Origin: JBFMFR01 sp040752025
GTDB taxonomy: Bacteria > Chloroflexota > Anaerolineae > Anaerolineales > UBA4823
Length of the DNA stretch: 64,000 nt
Assembly: GCA_040752025.1 (NCBI GenBank)
Contig: JBFMFR010000027.1
Location: 1-64,000 of the forward strand
Direction: 5' to 3'
Shown here: piece by piece, positions 34,745 through 47,957 of the stretch
Layout: each line of letters opens with the position of its first letter
How positions within the stretch are numbered: position 1 is the first letter of the stretch
The notes under the pieces: model-generated
The model's database searches: none
What the model was told of the DNA's origin: nothing
Seen by the model: only the letters and a program-made list of their open reading frames with translations
Made by a program: the position numbers and the translations under genes

Positions 34745-35626
34745 CTATAGCAAGTTGAAGATATGGATTGACTGGTCCTTCTCGGTACAGTGTTTGGATT
34801 GTTCGCCAGGTTTACGTTTATCTGAAACAACCACAATCTGAGTCGGAGTGATCCAGTTCACCCCCTCAACGTTACAGTACAGGATATTGCCATCCGGGTC
34901 CCGGGGGAATTGATAAACCCGGCCATTGTCCACCCATTCCCAGCGATCCTCGCACAGTTGACCAACCCACAGCGCCGAGGTCATCTGCGAAACAACCGCC
35001 AAGCGATGGTTGTCAGCGTCCAGGCAGGCATAATCCTCGAATGCGACCGACTCGGGCAGCTTGAGCGTACCGCGATGCTCCCATTGGGTGTCACTGCGCT
35101 GCAACAGTTGGATGCGCCCACCGCCAGGTTTACGGCCCTCTTTACCGGCGCGGCACTTGTTGCTTTCGCACAACCCAAGCAGATAATCTTCACCGCCATG
35201 CCGAATGTAAGCGAGCCCCTCCATGCCTTTGTTCAAACCCTGCAAGGGAAAATCCACCCAGGCATTGCCCAAATAGCGAAAGTCTTCGGTGTATTCCTCG
35301 ATGTTGGGTTTGTACGTATTCTCATCAAAGATCAGGGCTTCCAAGATTACGAGAAAGTGTTTGCTGGTTTGGTGATAAGTGATGTCTTCGAAGCCAGTCG
35401 ACTCACCACGCTGGCGTATCAGTGTATTGGCTGGATGGCCGGGCGCCAAGGATGCATCCAGCCGGGCGATGTGCGGAGAATTGTCGAAGATCACGTAGAA
35501 ACGCCCATCCTTGAGGCACACGCCGCTGGCTTCCATACGGTCATCGACGCTTTTACTGGGCAGCAGGGCATGAATCTTGCATTCCTGCACCAATTGAAGG
35601 GTGGGATAAGATTGGATTTCAGACAT
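34745..35626 (-). CDS. Predicted beta-propeller protein, SdiA-regulated/phytase-like
   Basis: A 293-residue protein made of short beta strands: MEASGVCLKDGRFYVIFDN, FEDITYHQTSKHFLVIL, MEGLAYI and ILYCNVEGVNW repeat the GxEgi-strand patterns of SdiA-regulated/esterase-like phytase propellers. No signal peptide. ATG 35626 has GAGGAGG 4 bases upstream; a TTG-region extension to 35707 is rejected. A TGATACAAT extended -10 lies at 35658-35653. No catalytic role can be read. Confidence 0.55.
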   Translation of the reverse strand: MSEIQSYPTLQLVQECKIHALLPSKSVDDRMEASGVCLKDGRFYVIFDNSPHIARLDASLAPGHPANTLIRQRGESTGFEDITYHQTSKHFLVILEALIFDENTYKPNIEEYTEDFRYLGNAWVDFPLQGLNKGMEGLAYIRHGGEDYLLGLCESNKCRAGKEGRKPGGGRIQLLQRSDTQWEHRGTLKLPESVAFEDYACLDADNHRLAVVSQMTSALWVGQLCEDRWEWVDNGRVYQFPRDPDGNILYCNVEGVNWITPTQIVVVSDKRKPGEQSKHCTEKDQSIHIFNLL

Positions 35627-35700
35627 ACAGCCTCCTCGAGATCGGTAAAATAATTGTATCAGGTGAGGCCTGGTTCTTGCCAAAAACCGGAGCGCAGGTG

Positions 35701-35728
35701 TTGACACCTCCCACCTTTGGGGTATAAT
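35701..35728 (+). promoter_or_regulatory. Consensus promoter of the tRNA gene
   Basis: TTGACA (35701-35706) and TATAAT (35723-35728) are both perfect, spaced by 16 bases; the predicted start is near 35735, 14 bases before the tRNA. Confidence 0.85.
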
Positions 35729-35748
35729 AGCGCCGCTAAGTACATAAC

Positions 35749-35824
35749 GGTCCCGTAGCTCAACTGGCAGAGCAGTTGACTCTTAATCAATTGGTTACAG
35801 GTTCGAGTCCTGTCGGGATCACCA
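35749..35824 (+). tRNA. tRNA-Lys (anticodon CTT)
   Basis: A 76-base tRNA with encoded CCA at the end. Acceptor arms GGTCCCG and CGGGATC pair with one G-U. The anticodon loop CTCTTAA gives CTT at 35782-35784, reading AAG (Lys). D arm AGCTCAACTGGCAGAGC and the T arm ACAGGTTCGAGTCCTGT are canonical. It has its own promoter and terminator, so it is a single-gene unit. Confidence 0.97.
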
Positions 35825-35833
35825 GGAACGACC

Positions 35834-35861
35834 CGCCCGGTTATAAACCCGGGCGTTTTTT
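35834..35861 (+). terminator. Terminator of the tRNA-Lys unit
   Basis: CGCCCGG (35834-35840) pairs with CCGGGCG (35849-35855), followed by a run of six T, ten bases past the tRNA CCA. Confidence 0.85.
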
Positions 35862-36018
35862 CTCTATGCACCATCCGGGGAAATAAAGAACCAGTCATCC
35901 AATAACATGGTATGATGATATTCACACCACCGGGGAGGAACCGGCGTTGCGCGATGACGATCTTCGAGGCTTCCTCCGCAACCGGTCCAAATGGGCCGTT
36001 TTCAGGGAGATTACTGCT

Positions 36019-36480
36019 ATGCCAACGCTTTCTGAAGACCTGGAACACTATTGGGACGAAGCCTATACCCACAAAGATATCATCGCCGGGCTCAAGCTGC
36101 TGGCTGAGTTTGCGGGATTGGTGGGCCTGGGGATCACGGCCGGGATCGGCGGGGCGTGGGCGCTCTCTTTGATCCTGGGGCCGTTCGGCATCCCGGTCAG
36201 CGCGGGGGCGGTGTATCATGGCATCGTCAAGCCCATCCTGGAATGGTACAGCAAACTGGAAACCGAGGAGCGCTTCTACGTGCGGGCGGCGGTCAACGCT
36301 TTCAACCCGGCGCAGCACCTGCAAATAGCGGGCGAGGCCATCGATCACGTTGACGAAGTCGCCGTGCTGATCGATATCCTGCGCAAGGCACTGGACGTAC
36401 ACAAGATCGCCGGGCGCTCAGCCAGCGCCCTGGACACGGCTGCCAAGGCCGCCAAGGCGGTTTTCAAGCGGAAAAAGTAA
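36019..36480 (+). CDS. Membrane-associated protein of unknown function
   Basis: A 153-residue protein. The start 36019 has GGGAG 9 bases upstream; an in-frame codon at 35947 is weaker. A hydrophobic, Gly-rich stretch near 30-65 (GLVGLGITAGIGGAWALSL) could span the membrane; the rest is helical and charged, ending KAAKAVFKRKK. No family recognised. A GNAT gene follows 52 bases later on the same strand. Confidence 0.5.
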   Translation: MPTLSEDLEHYWDEAYTHKDIIAGLKLLAEFAGLVGLGITAGIGGAWALSLILGPFGIPVSAGAVYHGIVKPILEWYSKLETEERFYVRAAVNAFNPAQHLQIAGEAIDHVDEVAVLIDILRKALDVHKIAGRSASALDTAAKAAKAVFKRKK

Positions 36481-36532
36481 ACAGAATATAGCAGCTATTG
36501 GACAGCTAAAACAAACAACAGAGGCTTTCAAC

Positions 36533-37027
36533 ATGAACGATCCAAGCAACGACCAGCCAGACATCCACTTCAAACGGATCAACGCCACTACGGCCCTGCA
36601 AATCTGCAAGCTCAGCGAGACGCTCTCGCCGCCGCAGCGCAGGATGGTGGCCGACAACGCCATCTCGATCGTGGAGGCGCACTTCTCGGAGAACGCCTGG
36701 TTCCGGGCGATCTACGCTGATGAAACACCGGTCGGGTTCATCATGCTGCACACCGGCTCGGATTACGATGACGGCATCGACTGCCCGGGGGTGTTCCTGT
36801 GGCGCTTGATGATCGCCGGGCCATACCAGGGCCTGGGCTATGGCAAACGCGCCATGCAAAAGTTGTTCGAACACCTGCAAGCCCAGGGCGTGCCGCGGCT
36901 GTATACCAGTTGCGGCCTGGGCGAGGCCAGCCCGGAGGATTTCTACCGCAAGCTGGGCTTCATACCTACCGGCGGGATGTATGGTGATGAGATTGAGTTG
37001 GTGGTTGAGATCACCAGGAACGCGTAG
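36533..37027 (+). CDS. GNAT N-acetyltransferase
   Basis: A 164-residue single-domain GNAT. The acetyl-CoA loop is PYQGLGYGKRAMQKLF near residues 98-113 (Q/RxxGxG/A); the last conserved strands ASPEDFYRKLGFIPTG close the fold. GAGG lies upstream of the ATG. Substrate unknown. Confidence 0.8.
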   Translation: MNDPSNDQPDIHFKRINATTALQICKLSETLSPPQRRMVADNAISIVEAHFSENAWFRAIYADETPVGFIMLHTGSDYDDGIDCPGVFLWRLMIAGPYQGLGYGKRAMQKLFEHLQAQGVPRLYTSCGLGEASPEDFYRKLGFIPTGGMYGDEIELVVEITRNA

Positions 37028-37036
37028 CCAACCATC

Positions 37037-40363
<3,327 letters not shown>

Positions 40364-40501
40364 GTTGCGCTCCTTTGCTAGGAAGAACCAATAACCAGCC
40401 GTACAGTTAAATTATAACCGACGCTTTCGAAGCGCCGGCGCTTAGTTGAGTTCTCGCCGGGAAGTAGGATCGAGCCTTATAACGAAAGATGGGGTGCACA
40501 T

Positions 40502-40804
40502 CTAGCCAACAGGATGCAGCACTTTTACCTCGCGTTGGATGCGCTCGCCTGATTCGCGTTCGGCCACTTCCAAGTCATAGCGCACCTGCAAGCGCAGCCA
40601 AACCGCCGCGCTGGTGCCAAAATAGCGCGCCAGGCGCATGGCGGTATCTGCCGTAATCGCGCGCTGGCCGCGGATAATCTGGCTGATGCGGATGGGCGTC
40701 ACCCCAATATCCTGCGCCAGGCGATACTGGCTCAAGCCAAGCGGCTTCATAAAATCTTCCAGGAGCACTTCTCCGGGATGGATGGGGGAAAGCAATTCAT
40801 CCAT
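40502..40804 (-). CDS. higA: HigA-type antitoxin
   Basis: A 100-residue helix-turn-helix antitoxin. IHPGEVLLEDFMKPLGLSQYRLAQ, GVTPIRISQIIRGQRAITADTAMRLARYFGTSAAVWLRLQ spans the XRE-type domain of the HigA/VapI group. It blocks the toxin and represses the operon with it. GAGAGG lies 5 bases before ATG 40804, nine bases after the toxin stop. The toxin-first order is usual for higBA. A palindromic site lies upstream of the toxin. Confidence 0.9.
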   Translation of the reverse strand: MDELLSPIHPGEVLLEDFMKPLGLSQYRLAQDIGVTPIRISQIIRGQRAITADTAMRLARYFGTSAAVWLRLQVRYDLEVAERESGERIQREVKVLHPVG

Positions 40805-40813
40805 AGTTTCCTC

Positions 40814-41098
40814 TCAAGCGTGGTAATCCACAATCTCCACATTCCTGGCCGTATTTCCCACCCACTCAAAGCAGATGCGCCACTGATCATTGATGCGAAT
40901 ACTATATTGGCCAGTGCGATCCCCTTTGAGTTTTTCCAGATGGTTGCCAGGCGGCGCAAGCAGATCCTGCAAATCTTCGGCATCATCCAGGTACAGTAAT
41001 TTGCGCCGAGCCGTGCGTTGGATATCCCTGGGCAGTTTCTTCGAAACACTACCCAGGTAGATTTTCCTGGTCTCTTCAGATGCGAAGGACTCAATCAT
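40814..41098 (-). CDS. higB: HigB-type toxin (RelE superfamily)
   Basis: A 94-residue toxin of the RelE/ParE superfamily, expected to cut mRNA on the ribosome. Characteristic elements: ESFASEETRKIYLG at the N-terminus, AEDLQDLLAPPGNHLEKLKGD (family LxxLxxPPxNxLExLKG), and YSIRINDQWRICFEW. The start 41098 lies one base downstream of the predicted transcription start, so the message would be leaderless; no ribosome site is present. The antitoxin follows. Confidence 0.9.
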   Translation of the reverse strand: MIESFASEETRKIYLGSVSKKLPRDIQRTARRKLLYLDDAEDLQDLLAPPGNHLEKLKGDRTGQYSIRINDQWRICFEWVGNTARNVEIVDYHA

Positions 41099-41105
41099 GA
41101 GATTG

Positions 41106-41134
41106 ATGATATCACTACACGATAATATCGTCAA
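41106..41134 (-). promoter_or_regulatory. higBA promoter with embedded palindrome
   Basis: On the minus strand TTGACG (41134-41129), 17 bases, and TATCAT (41111-41106) form a promoter whose start would be about 41099, the base before the higB ATG. The palindrome ACGATAATATCGT (41119-41131) overlaps the spacer and -35, and TGATATCA overlaps the -10: candidate HigA operators. Confidence 0.65.
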
Positions 41135-41196
41135 GAGATATGTGGTTTTTCCTGCAAAGCCAATCTTCCTGTCAGATCAGGCCGCCCATACAGCGC

Positions 41197-41230
41197 GACG
41201 CAGGCCCGTTCATCGGAGCGGGCCTGCGTC
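41197..41230. other. Perfect 12-bp stem-loop in the spacer upstream of higBA
   Basis: GACGCAGGCCCG (41197-41208) pairs exactly with CGGGCCTGCGTC (41219-41230), with a 10-base loop. No T run follows on either strand. It lies downstream of the aminopeptidase gene (minus) and may end that transcript or protect its 3' end. The rest of the spacer (41135-41481) has no supported gene. Confidence 0.55.
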
Positions 41231-41481
41231 ATTGTTCAAAATCCATATTCAATTGTCACCAGCTTCTGAACGATCCGTTCAATGCCTACCTGTTGATGAG
41301 CTCTTGGAGCTTTCCTGGGGGCAAGTGCACCTTACCACAGGCGATCAAGCAGATGCAGGCATCAACGGTGGATAAAGGTAAACTTTGTTCGGCGCACCTC
41401 CTTCGCTTTGGTCACTTCTATTATCGCGAATTCCGGTGCAAAAATCAAGAGGCTTTCGAATTTGTTGGGTGAAAATCACCC

Positions 41482-42588
41482 TCAGACCTGGAACTTGCCA
41501 TCCTTGTAGAACAGCTCGCCATCCACGAGCACTTCGCTTTGCTGGCGCATGTCGCAAATCATGTCCCAGTGCAAAGTGGAGAAGTTCTTACCGCCCGCCT
41601 CGGCGAAGCCGCGGCCAACCGCCAGGTGGATGGTGCCACCGATCTTTTCATCGAACAGGATGCTCTTGGTGAAGCGCTGGATGCTGGTATTCGTGCCAAA
41701 GGCGAATTCACCCAGATAGCGGGCGTTGTCATCTGAGTCGAGCATTTGATGCAGGTAATCCTCGTTCTTGCGGGCTGTGGCCTGCGTCACTTTGCCATCC
41801 TCGAACTCCAGGCGCACACCCTCGACTTCGCGCCCCAGGTAAACCGCGGGGAAGCTGAATTCGACCCAGCCATTGACCGAGTCTTCTACCGGGCTGGTGA
41901 AGATCTCGCCGCAGGGCATGTTCTTCTTGCCGTCGCCATTGATGAAGGTGCGGCCGGCGATCGACAGGCGCAGCTCGGCGCTCGGGCTGTGTACCACCAC
42001 TTCCTTTTTGCCCTTCAACCAGTCGACCAGGCGCTGCTGCCCAGAATGCACCTGACGCCAGTGACTGACGGGATCCTCTTGATCGGCGTGCATGGCTGAG
42101 TAAGCGAAATCCTCGTAATCGTGTAGATTCATGTCGGCTTCCAGGGCAAAGGCGTCGCAGGGGAACTGCGTGCCCGCCCAGCGCAGCTCGCCGCTGGCAA
42201 CGCGCTGCGAATAAGCTTCCAGGAACTCGCGCTGCCCAGCCCGCTCGGCGCGCACCTTAGAGCCAGCGACGCCGCCCTTGAAGCGCGTGTTGCGGGCAGC
42301 CCAAACCGTGATCAACACGTTGGCCTGGCTGGCGATGAATCTGCGCAGCGGCACAGGCCAGGATAACTGCTCTTCACTGCCCGTGCGCAGAGCCGTCTCC
42401 AGGATGCGCTCGGAGGTGAAATAGGCGGTAGGATAACCGCCGGCTTGCAACACTTTCTCGGCGATATCGTTGACCAAGGGTTCAGCAACCAGGTCTTCGG
42501 CCAGGATCACCACCCATTCGCCGGGCCTGACTTCGGTGGAATAGTTGACCAGGATATCGGCCTGCTTTTTGCTACGTGGGTCGGACAT
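41482..42588 (-). CDS. M29-family aminopeptidase (AmpS/thermophilic aminopeptidase)
   Basis: A 368-residue metallo-exopeptidase. It carries the family signature: EGVRLEFEDGKVTQATARKNE with metal-binding acidic residues near 250-270, GEFAFGTN near 305, and GRGFAEAGG, then STLHWDMICDM near 343 (His and Asp ligands). It cleaves N-terminal residues with two metal ions. ATG 42588 has AAGGAG 5 bases upstream. TATAAT lies at about 42661-42656, next to the palindrome CCCGCGCGGG. Confidence 0.85.
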   Translation of the reverse strand: MSDPRSKKQADILVNYSTEVRPGEWVVILAEDLVAEPLVNDIAEKVLQAGGYPTAYFTSERILETALRTGSEEQLSWPVPLRRFIASQANVLITVWAARNTRFKGGVAGSKVRAERAGQREFLEAYSQRVASGELRWAGTQFPCDAFALEADMNLHDYEDFAYSAMHADQEDPVSHWRQVHSGQQRLVDWLKGKKEVVVHSPSAELRLSIAGRTFINGDGKKNMPCGEIFTSPVEDSVNGWVEFSFPAVYLGREVEGVRLEFEDGKVTQATARKNEDYLHQMLDSDDNARYLGEFAFGTNTSIQRFTKSILFDEKIGGTIHLAVGRGFAEAGGKNFSTLHWDMICDMRQQSEVLVDGELFYKDGKFQV

Positions 42589-42708
42589 AAACACTCCTTG
42601 TGTGAGAGGTAAGTACATTCGCCAGCCCAGCAGCCAGGGCCAGGCGTCTATTCCTATTATACCCGCGCGGGTGCAGCGTGCGCGCCTGCGCCAGTCCTAA
42701 GTTTCTTC

Positions 42709-44556
<1,848 letters not shown>

Positions 44557-44744
44557 AAATCTTTCCTTTGTTACGAACCAGCAAAGACCCCGACCACTGC
44601 GGGCCGGGGCCGATAAGTACGAAAGGAGATTGTATCAGAAGGTATCGGGATTGAGAAGAGGTGAGATTCCGCCTCTTCCAGATAGCGTTTATTAGACCCG
44701 GCTCAGGCGCAGCCAGCACCCTACCTGGTCCCCCCAACAAAAAA

Positions 44745-44781
44745 GCGGCCTCCCGAGTGAGGGGGGCACCCGGGAAGCCGC
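44745..44781 (-). terminator. Intrinsic terminator with the recurrent C-rich apex
   Basis: A 15-bp stem (44745-44759 with 44767-44781) with a 7-base loop. On the minus strand the tip is CGGGTG-CCCCCCT-CACTCG and the stem is followed by TTTTTTG. Two plus-strand mismatches become G-U pairs on the minus strand, so it serves minus-strand transcripts. Compare 33549-33585. Confidence 0.8.
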
Positions 44782-44786
44782 AACCA

Positions 44787-44833
44787 AATTCTACTAAATC
44801 TACATCCAAAAGTCAAGCAATTCCCTTACCACT
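44787..44833. repeat. Direct repeat copy 1 bounding the TIGR04255 operon
   Basis: The repeat contains AATCTACATCCAAAAGTCAA followed by TTCCCTTACCACT. Copy 2 is at 46929-46971 and differs by a C/T change and a 4-base gap. The spacing of the two copies is about 2.14 kb, just enclosing the three-gene minus-strand operon. Confidence 0.8.
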
Positions 44834-44907
44834 CAGACAATTTGAGATAAGGAGCCGCTTGAGGGTCAAGAAATGGGCAAAAATAAATCGCAAAGGTGAG
44901 CTATAGA

Positions 44908-45309
44908 TTATCCGTTACGAGGCAAAATATTAGAAATTTTTAGAGCCAACATTCCAGCAATCATTCTTTTTGCCCCTTTAGATAAATCATCACGATAAAT
45001 AATGTTCCCATGATATGGATTGACACCTTCAATCGGTTCTCTATTGCAAACAATGGCGCCCGGAAGTGTCGGTGCACTAATCACTTCTTGGATTCCTGAA
45101 TAAGGTAATCTAGCAACTCCGTATTTGAATTGGTATTCCCCATCTTTTCTCTGTTCAAAAGTAAAATCAAGAACGTGTTGATCGTCCTCCCAATTAATAG
45201 ATATGTTCGATCCATGTTGTGGATAAAACAAGTCAGATGAAATTGCACCTTCAGGTGTTATATTTGTACTGTTATAAATGCCACGAAGACAATTGCTAGG
45301 GAAACACAT
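44908..45309 (-). CDS. Third gene of the TIGR04255 operon, unknown function
   Basis: A 133-residue protein with strand-rich stretches (VLDFTFEQRKDGEYQFKYGV, GAIVCNREP) and a helical tail (KRMIAGMLALKISNILPRN). No recognised domain. The start overlaps the previous stop by one base (TAATG), so translation is coupled. Base composition is visibly lower in GC than the neighbours at 42-44 kb and 51-54 kb. Confidence 0.65.
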   Translation of the reverse strand: MCFPSNCLRGIYNSTNITPEGAISSDLFYPQHGSNISINWEDDQHVLDFTFEQRKDGEYQFKYGVARLPYSGIQEVISAPTLPGAIVCNREPIEGVNPYHGNIIYRDDLSKGAKRMIAGMLALKISNILPRNG

Positions 45310-45902
45310 TAAGTTGTTATCCGTGGATTCGAAGTTATTAGGCTAATTAACCATTTTATTGGGAGATTTACTTTTTTGCAAAACAACTTACCATAAGCGT
45401 TTATATTTCCAGCAACATCGTTCGATACCAAGAACCAACTTGAATCCTCAATAATAGGTTCAATACTGAGGCCGAGACGGAGATTTGGAAAAATCCATTC
45501 GATAAGTAGAGATTTATCTTCCGACTGGATGGCGCTGAAGTTAGGTAGGTAACTAATGTTTATTTGCCTACTGAGTTGCTCATTTATCTCGTTTAGAACG
45601 AGAACTGCTGTTTGAGCTTGTTTCTCATTTTCTAGGGAGCGGGCAACCTCTCTGGCAGTTTTTGTCAAGTCCCTACTATAACCAACAATTGAATCGATAT
45701 AGTTCCCCAATTCAAAGGAAGATGTTCCGCTTGTAGAGGTGGGTATGAGACGATCTAGCCTTGTAATGTATTTCCTTGGATAATCATGAAACCGTTGAAA
45801 GGACTCTATATTTGTGGTGATGTATACTAATTTTGTAGGCCTATCCGGTGAATATGCCTCTGTTTTTTCCAGATCAGCGTCTAACACTGTTTGTGTACTC
45901 AT
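45309..45902 (-). CDS. Second gene of the TIGR04255 operon, unknown function
   Basis: A 197-residue protein. A long helical region (about 60-115: GNYIDSIVGYSRDLTKTAREV, NEINEQLSRQI) is followed by a beta-rich half (IEWIFPNLRLGLSIEPI, WFLVSNDVAGN). No recognised domain. It overlaps the TIGR04255 gene by 4 bases (ATGA-type) and the next gene by one base. Confidence 0.65.
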   Translation of the reverse strand: MSTQTVLDADLEKTEAYSPDRPTKLVYITTNIESFQRFHDYPRKYITRLDRLIPTSTSGTSSFELGNYIDSIVGYSRDLTKTAREVARSLENEKQAQTAVLVLNEINEQLSRQINISYLPNFSAIQSEDKSLLIEWIFPNLRLGLSIEPIIEDSSWFLVSNDVAGNINAYGKLFCKKVNLPIKWLISLITSNPRITT

Positions 45903-46687
45903 ATTGCTTCCGGCTCCATTGCATCACGCAAGCGATCTGTTATACACCACTGGAAAAGACAACTACCTTTCTGATTAAAATAATCGAGTTGCTCCGTTGC
46001 TTTGGATACATCAAATTTACCTTCAATGAAAAAGTCGTTGTCGATCCGATAGCAAGCTTCCCCTGTGCTAGCAGCCTCGATCAAGCCATCCCTGATCCTA
46101 ACTATGCTTACGCTATCCGATAGCCGTATTTCTGTTGTATGTGATGTTCCCAAAACATGATCGGCAATATTTGGTTCACTCAAACTGCCTACAATATATG
46201 GATTTAGAAGATCAGACCAGGGGATGTTATCTACACCAATTACAGAACGTTTAATTGTGTTAACATATCGTAATCCGATCCTTGTAAAAAAGCTGGGTTC
46301 ATATACTTCTAACAGAGCAGCAAGAGGCTTTGCAAAATGGGTCTTGAATTCTTCCCAGCGAGTATATTGTGATGTGGATACGGCCAGAAAGCTATTGGTG
46401 AGGTTTATCTTCCATGTTTCGTCTTCTGATATAAATTCATAATTCTTAGAGCTACCACTTGGCAATTCTAGCAATTCTTGGGGGATAGCTGCTTTTAGTT
46501 CACTAGGCAGATTAAATTTTACTTCAAGTCTTTCACCAAAGAGTGGGTATTGTTTTCTGATAGCTTCTTGAAATTTTGATGGGAGCTCGTTGTCGATGGA
46601 CAATATTGGTGGAAAGCGAAATTGGCAGATAACAGGATCTAACGGATTTTTATTGAATATAATTCGCTGGCAAGGTGGAAATGGCAT
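45899..46687 (-). CDS. TIGR04255-family protein
   Basis: A 262-residue protein. NPLDPVICQFRFPPILSID near residues 14-32 and SFFTRIGLRYVN near 148-159 match the pattern I know for TIGR04255, a sporadically distributed family of unknown biochemical role seen in accessory and defense-like loci. GGGAGG lies 5 bases before ATG 46687. It leads a tightly overlapping three-gene operon between direct repeats. I infer a mobile module, possibly for defense; that role is unproven. Confidence 0.75.
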   Translation of the reverse strand: MPFPPCQRIIFNKNPLDPVICQFRFPPILSIDNELPSKFQEAIRKQYPLFGERLEVKFNLPSELKAAIPQELLELPSGSSKNYEFISEDETWKINLTNSFLAVSTSQYTRWEEFKTHFAKPLAALLEVYEPSFFTRIGLRYVNTIKRSVIGVDNIPWSDLLNPYIVGSLSEPNIADHVLGTSHTTEIRLSDSVSIVRIRDGLIEAASTGEACYRIDNDFFIEGKFDVSKATEQLDYFNQKGSCLFQWCITDRLRDAMEPEAI

Positions 46688-46928
46688 AGTTGCCTCCCAT
46701 GTATTTTCCGGGCTTAGACAACATCCGGTTTTTCCGAATATGTGATGGCGAAGCTTTTATAGGACTACTAATTGACGATAAACCAAATGCTATTATTTGC
46801 TTCTGTGATTTTATTATACCGAGAAAACTTTGGAAATAAATGAGAATGAATGGAGTTATCCATAAATGCTTGAGATCGTTTAGTTATTATCGAAAGCATA
46901 AAGGACCAAAAATGTTCTATGATACCGA

Positions 46929-46971
46929 AATTCTATTAAATCTACATCCAAAAGTCAACTCCCTTACCACT
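46929..46971. repeat. Direct repeat copy 2 bounding the TIGR04255 operon
   Basis: It carries AATCTACATCCAAAAGTCAA and then CTCCCTTACCACT, matching copy 1 at 44787-44833 apart from a small gap and two substitutions. Confidence 0.8.
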
Positions 46972-47010
46972 TTTGCCCATTCTGTACTAAAATACCCCTA
47001 TCACAACCGA

Positions 47011-47045
47011 ACAAAAAACCTCGCCCAGGATACCGCCTGGCGAGG
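47011..47045 (-). terminator. Orphan minus-strand terminator
   Basis: A stem of CCTCGCC-type arms with one bulge (47019-47029 with 47036-47045), followed on the minus strand by TTTTTTG. No minus-strand gene lies upstream of it until beyond 54 kb. Confidence 0.65.
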
Positions 47046-47093
47046 CACGGCCTCAACGTGGTGGGACGCATCGGCAGCCTGAATTGTAACCCA

Positions 47094-47132
47094 AGCGCCC
47101 GCCCTCCGCAAGAGGTCCCAGGCGCTATTTTT
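47094..47132 (+). terminator. Orphan plus-strand terminator-like hairpin
   Basis: AGCGCC (47094-47099) pairs with GGCGCT (47121-47126), with an inner CCTC/GAGG stem, then ATTTTTG. No plus-strand gene precedes it nearby. Confidence 0.5.
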
Positions 47133-47185
47133 GTTATTCTCAATCGTAAATTCAGAAATTCATGGTTGATAGATGGAAGAGAAAA

Positions 47186-47878
47186 ATGGATCCTAAACTT
47201 CAAGAAATACTCTTGGAATTGATTGTTAATATCGTAAGCATCATCCTGGGCGGTGGAATTATCATGATGATAATTGAATGGCGTCGTCATCAAAGAGAAC
47301 AGCGCAAATGGGAGCGCGAAGATCGGTTGATAGAGATAGATATTCCTCGTGCAGATATGTCTTATTCCACTTGGCAATTCCGGGAAGAAATGTCTGATGG
47401 GGAAAAATTAAACATCTATGAAAACAATTTGGAAGATACTATAAGATCAATGCTCGTTATAGTAGAATTCGTGATCCGCAATACTACAGGGTCTGAAATT
47501 ATTATAACAAAATATGATGTTATTCTGATTCAAATTCCTCCAGGAGATGAGACTAAGCGTTTTTATGATCTTGAAACGGCTGACCTAATATCAGTGCAGG
47601 ATATCGGCCCCGTAAAACTCTCCCCTTACGCTGTAATTGCTAGAACAGCTATTGTGGTGAATACATTTAGTAAAAATAGGAGACTTGAAACGCCGCCATC
47701 TGCGCTAGCTGTTATCGTAACTACAAGTAGTGGAAATGTATTGCAAGGAACAGCCAGCTTAAGGATAGTAAGAGGGGTTCCTGACGATATCAAAGTTTAT
47801 CAAGAAGAACTTCATTTGAAAAAATATATACAGAAAATTCAAACTCACTCCGATAACTTTAATGATATCCCCTTTTAG
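47186..47878 (+). CDS. Membrane-anchored protein upstream of the reverse transcriptase
   Basis: About 230 residues. ATG 47186 has GGAAG about 7 bases upstream; ATG 47162 in frame has none. One membrane helix near residues 9-30 (IVNIVSIILGGGIIMMIIE) is followed by a basic-charged juxtamembrane stretch (RRHQREQRKWERE) and a beta-rich cytoplasmic domain (VIVEFVIRNTTGSEIIITKY, GTASLRIVRG). No family recognised. It lies 79 bases before the reverse transcriptase gene on the same strand and shares its AT-rich composition, so it may be part of the same unit. Confidence 0.6.
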   Translation: MDPKLQEILLELIVNIVSIILGGGIIMMIIEWRRHQREQRKWEREDRLIEIDIPRADMSYSTWQFREEMSDGEKLNIYENNLEDTIRSMLVIVEFVIRNTTGSEIIITKYDVILIQIPPGDETKRFYDLETADLISVQDIGPVKLSPYAVIARTAIVVNTFSKNRRLETPPSALAVIVTTSSGNVLQGTASLRIVRGVPDDIKVYQEELHLKKYIQKIQTHSDNFNDIPF

Positions 47879-47957
47879 CTATTTATCTTGACTCTATATT
47901 TTATAGCTTGGATATTGCTTCGGTTTCCACTAACAGTTCTTAAAGAGTAGAGAGAAT

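Larger units (their letters stand above)
44557..44907. other. Spacer between typA and the AT-rich island, with terminator and direct repeat
   Basis: From the typA side: a GC hairpin in the leader (GGCCCCG against CGGGGTC, minus strand), an extended -10 TGATACAAT, the C-apex terminator at 44745-44781, then direct repeat copy 1 (44787-44833). I see no gene here. Confidence 0.6.
46688..47185. other. Divergent spacer with direct repeat copy 2 and two orphan terminators
   Basis: It holds direct repeat copy 2 (46929-46971), a minus-strand terminator (47011-47045) and a plus-strand terminator-like hairpin (47094-47132). No gene in the window feeds either terminator, so they look like leftovers of genes replaced by the island. 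The stretch 47019-47125 is clearly richer in GC than its surroundings. I see no coding region. Confidence 0.6.

Noticed and set aside
35749..35824. tRNA-linked integration site for the AT-rich island
   Set aside because: The tRNA is 9 kb away, its 3' end is not repeated at the island, and no integrase gene lies in the window.
41097..41472. Plus-strand frames in the higBA-aminopeptidase spacer
   Set aside because: No start signal, no recognisable domain and two overlapping frames of similar quality; also a short minus frame reading HLPPGKLQELINR resembles a PurM/HypE-like start but is closed by a stop and too short to call.
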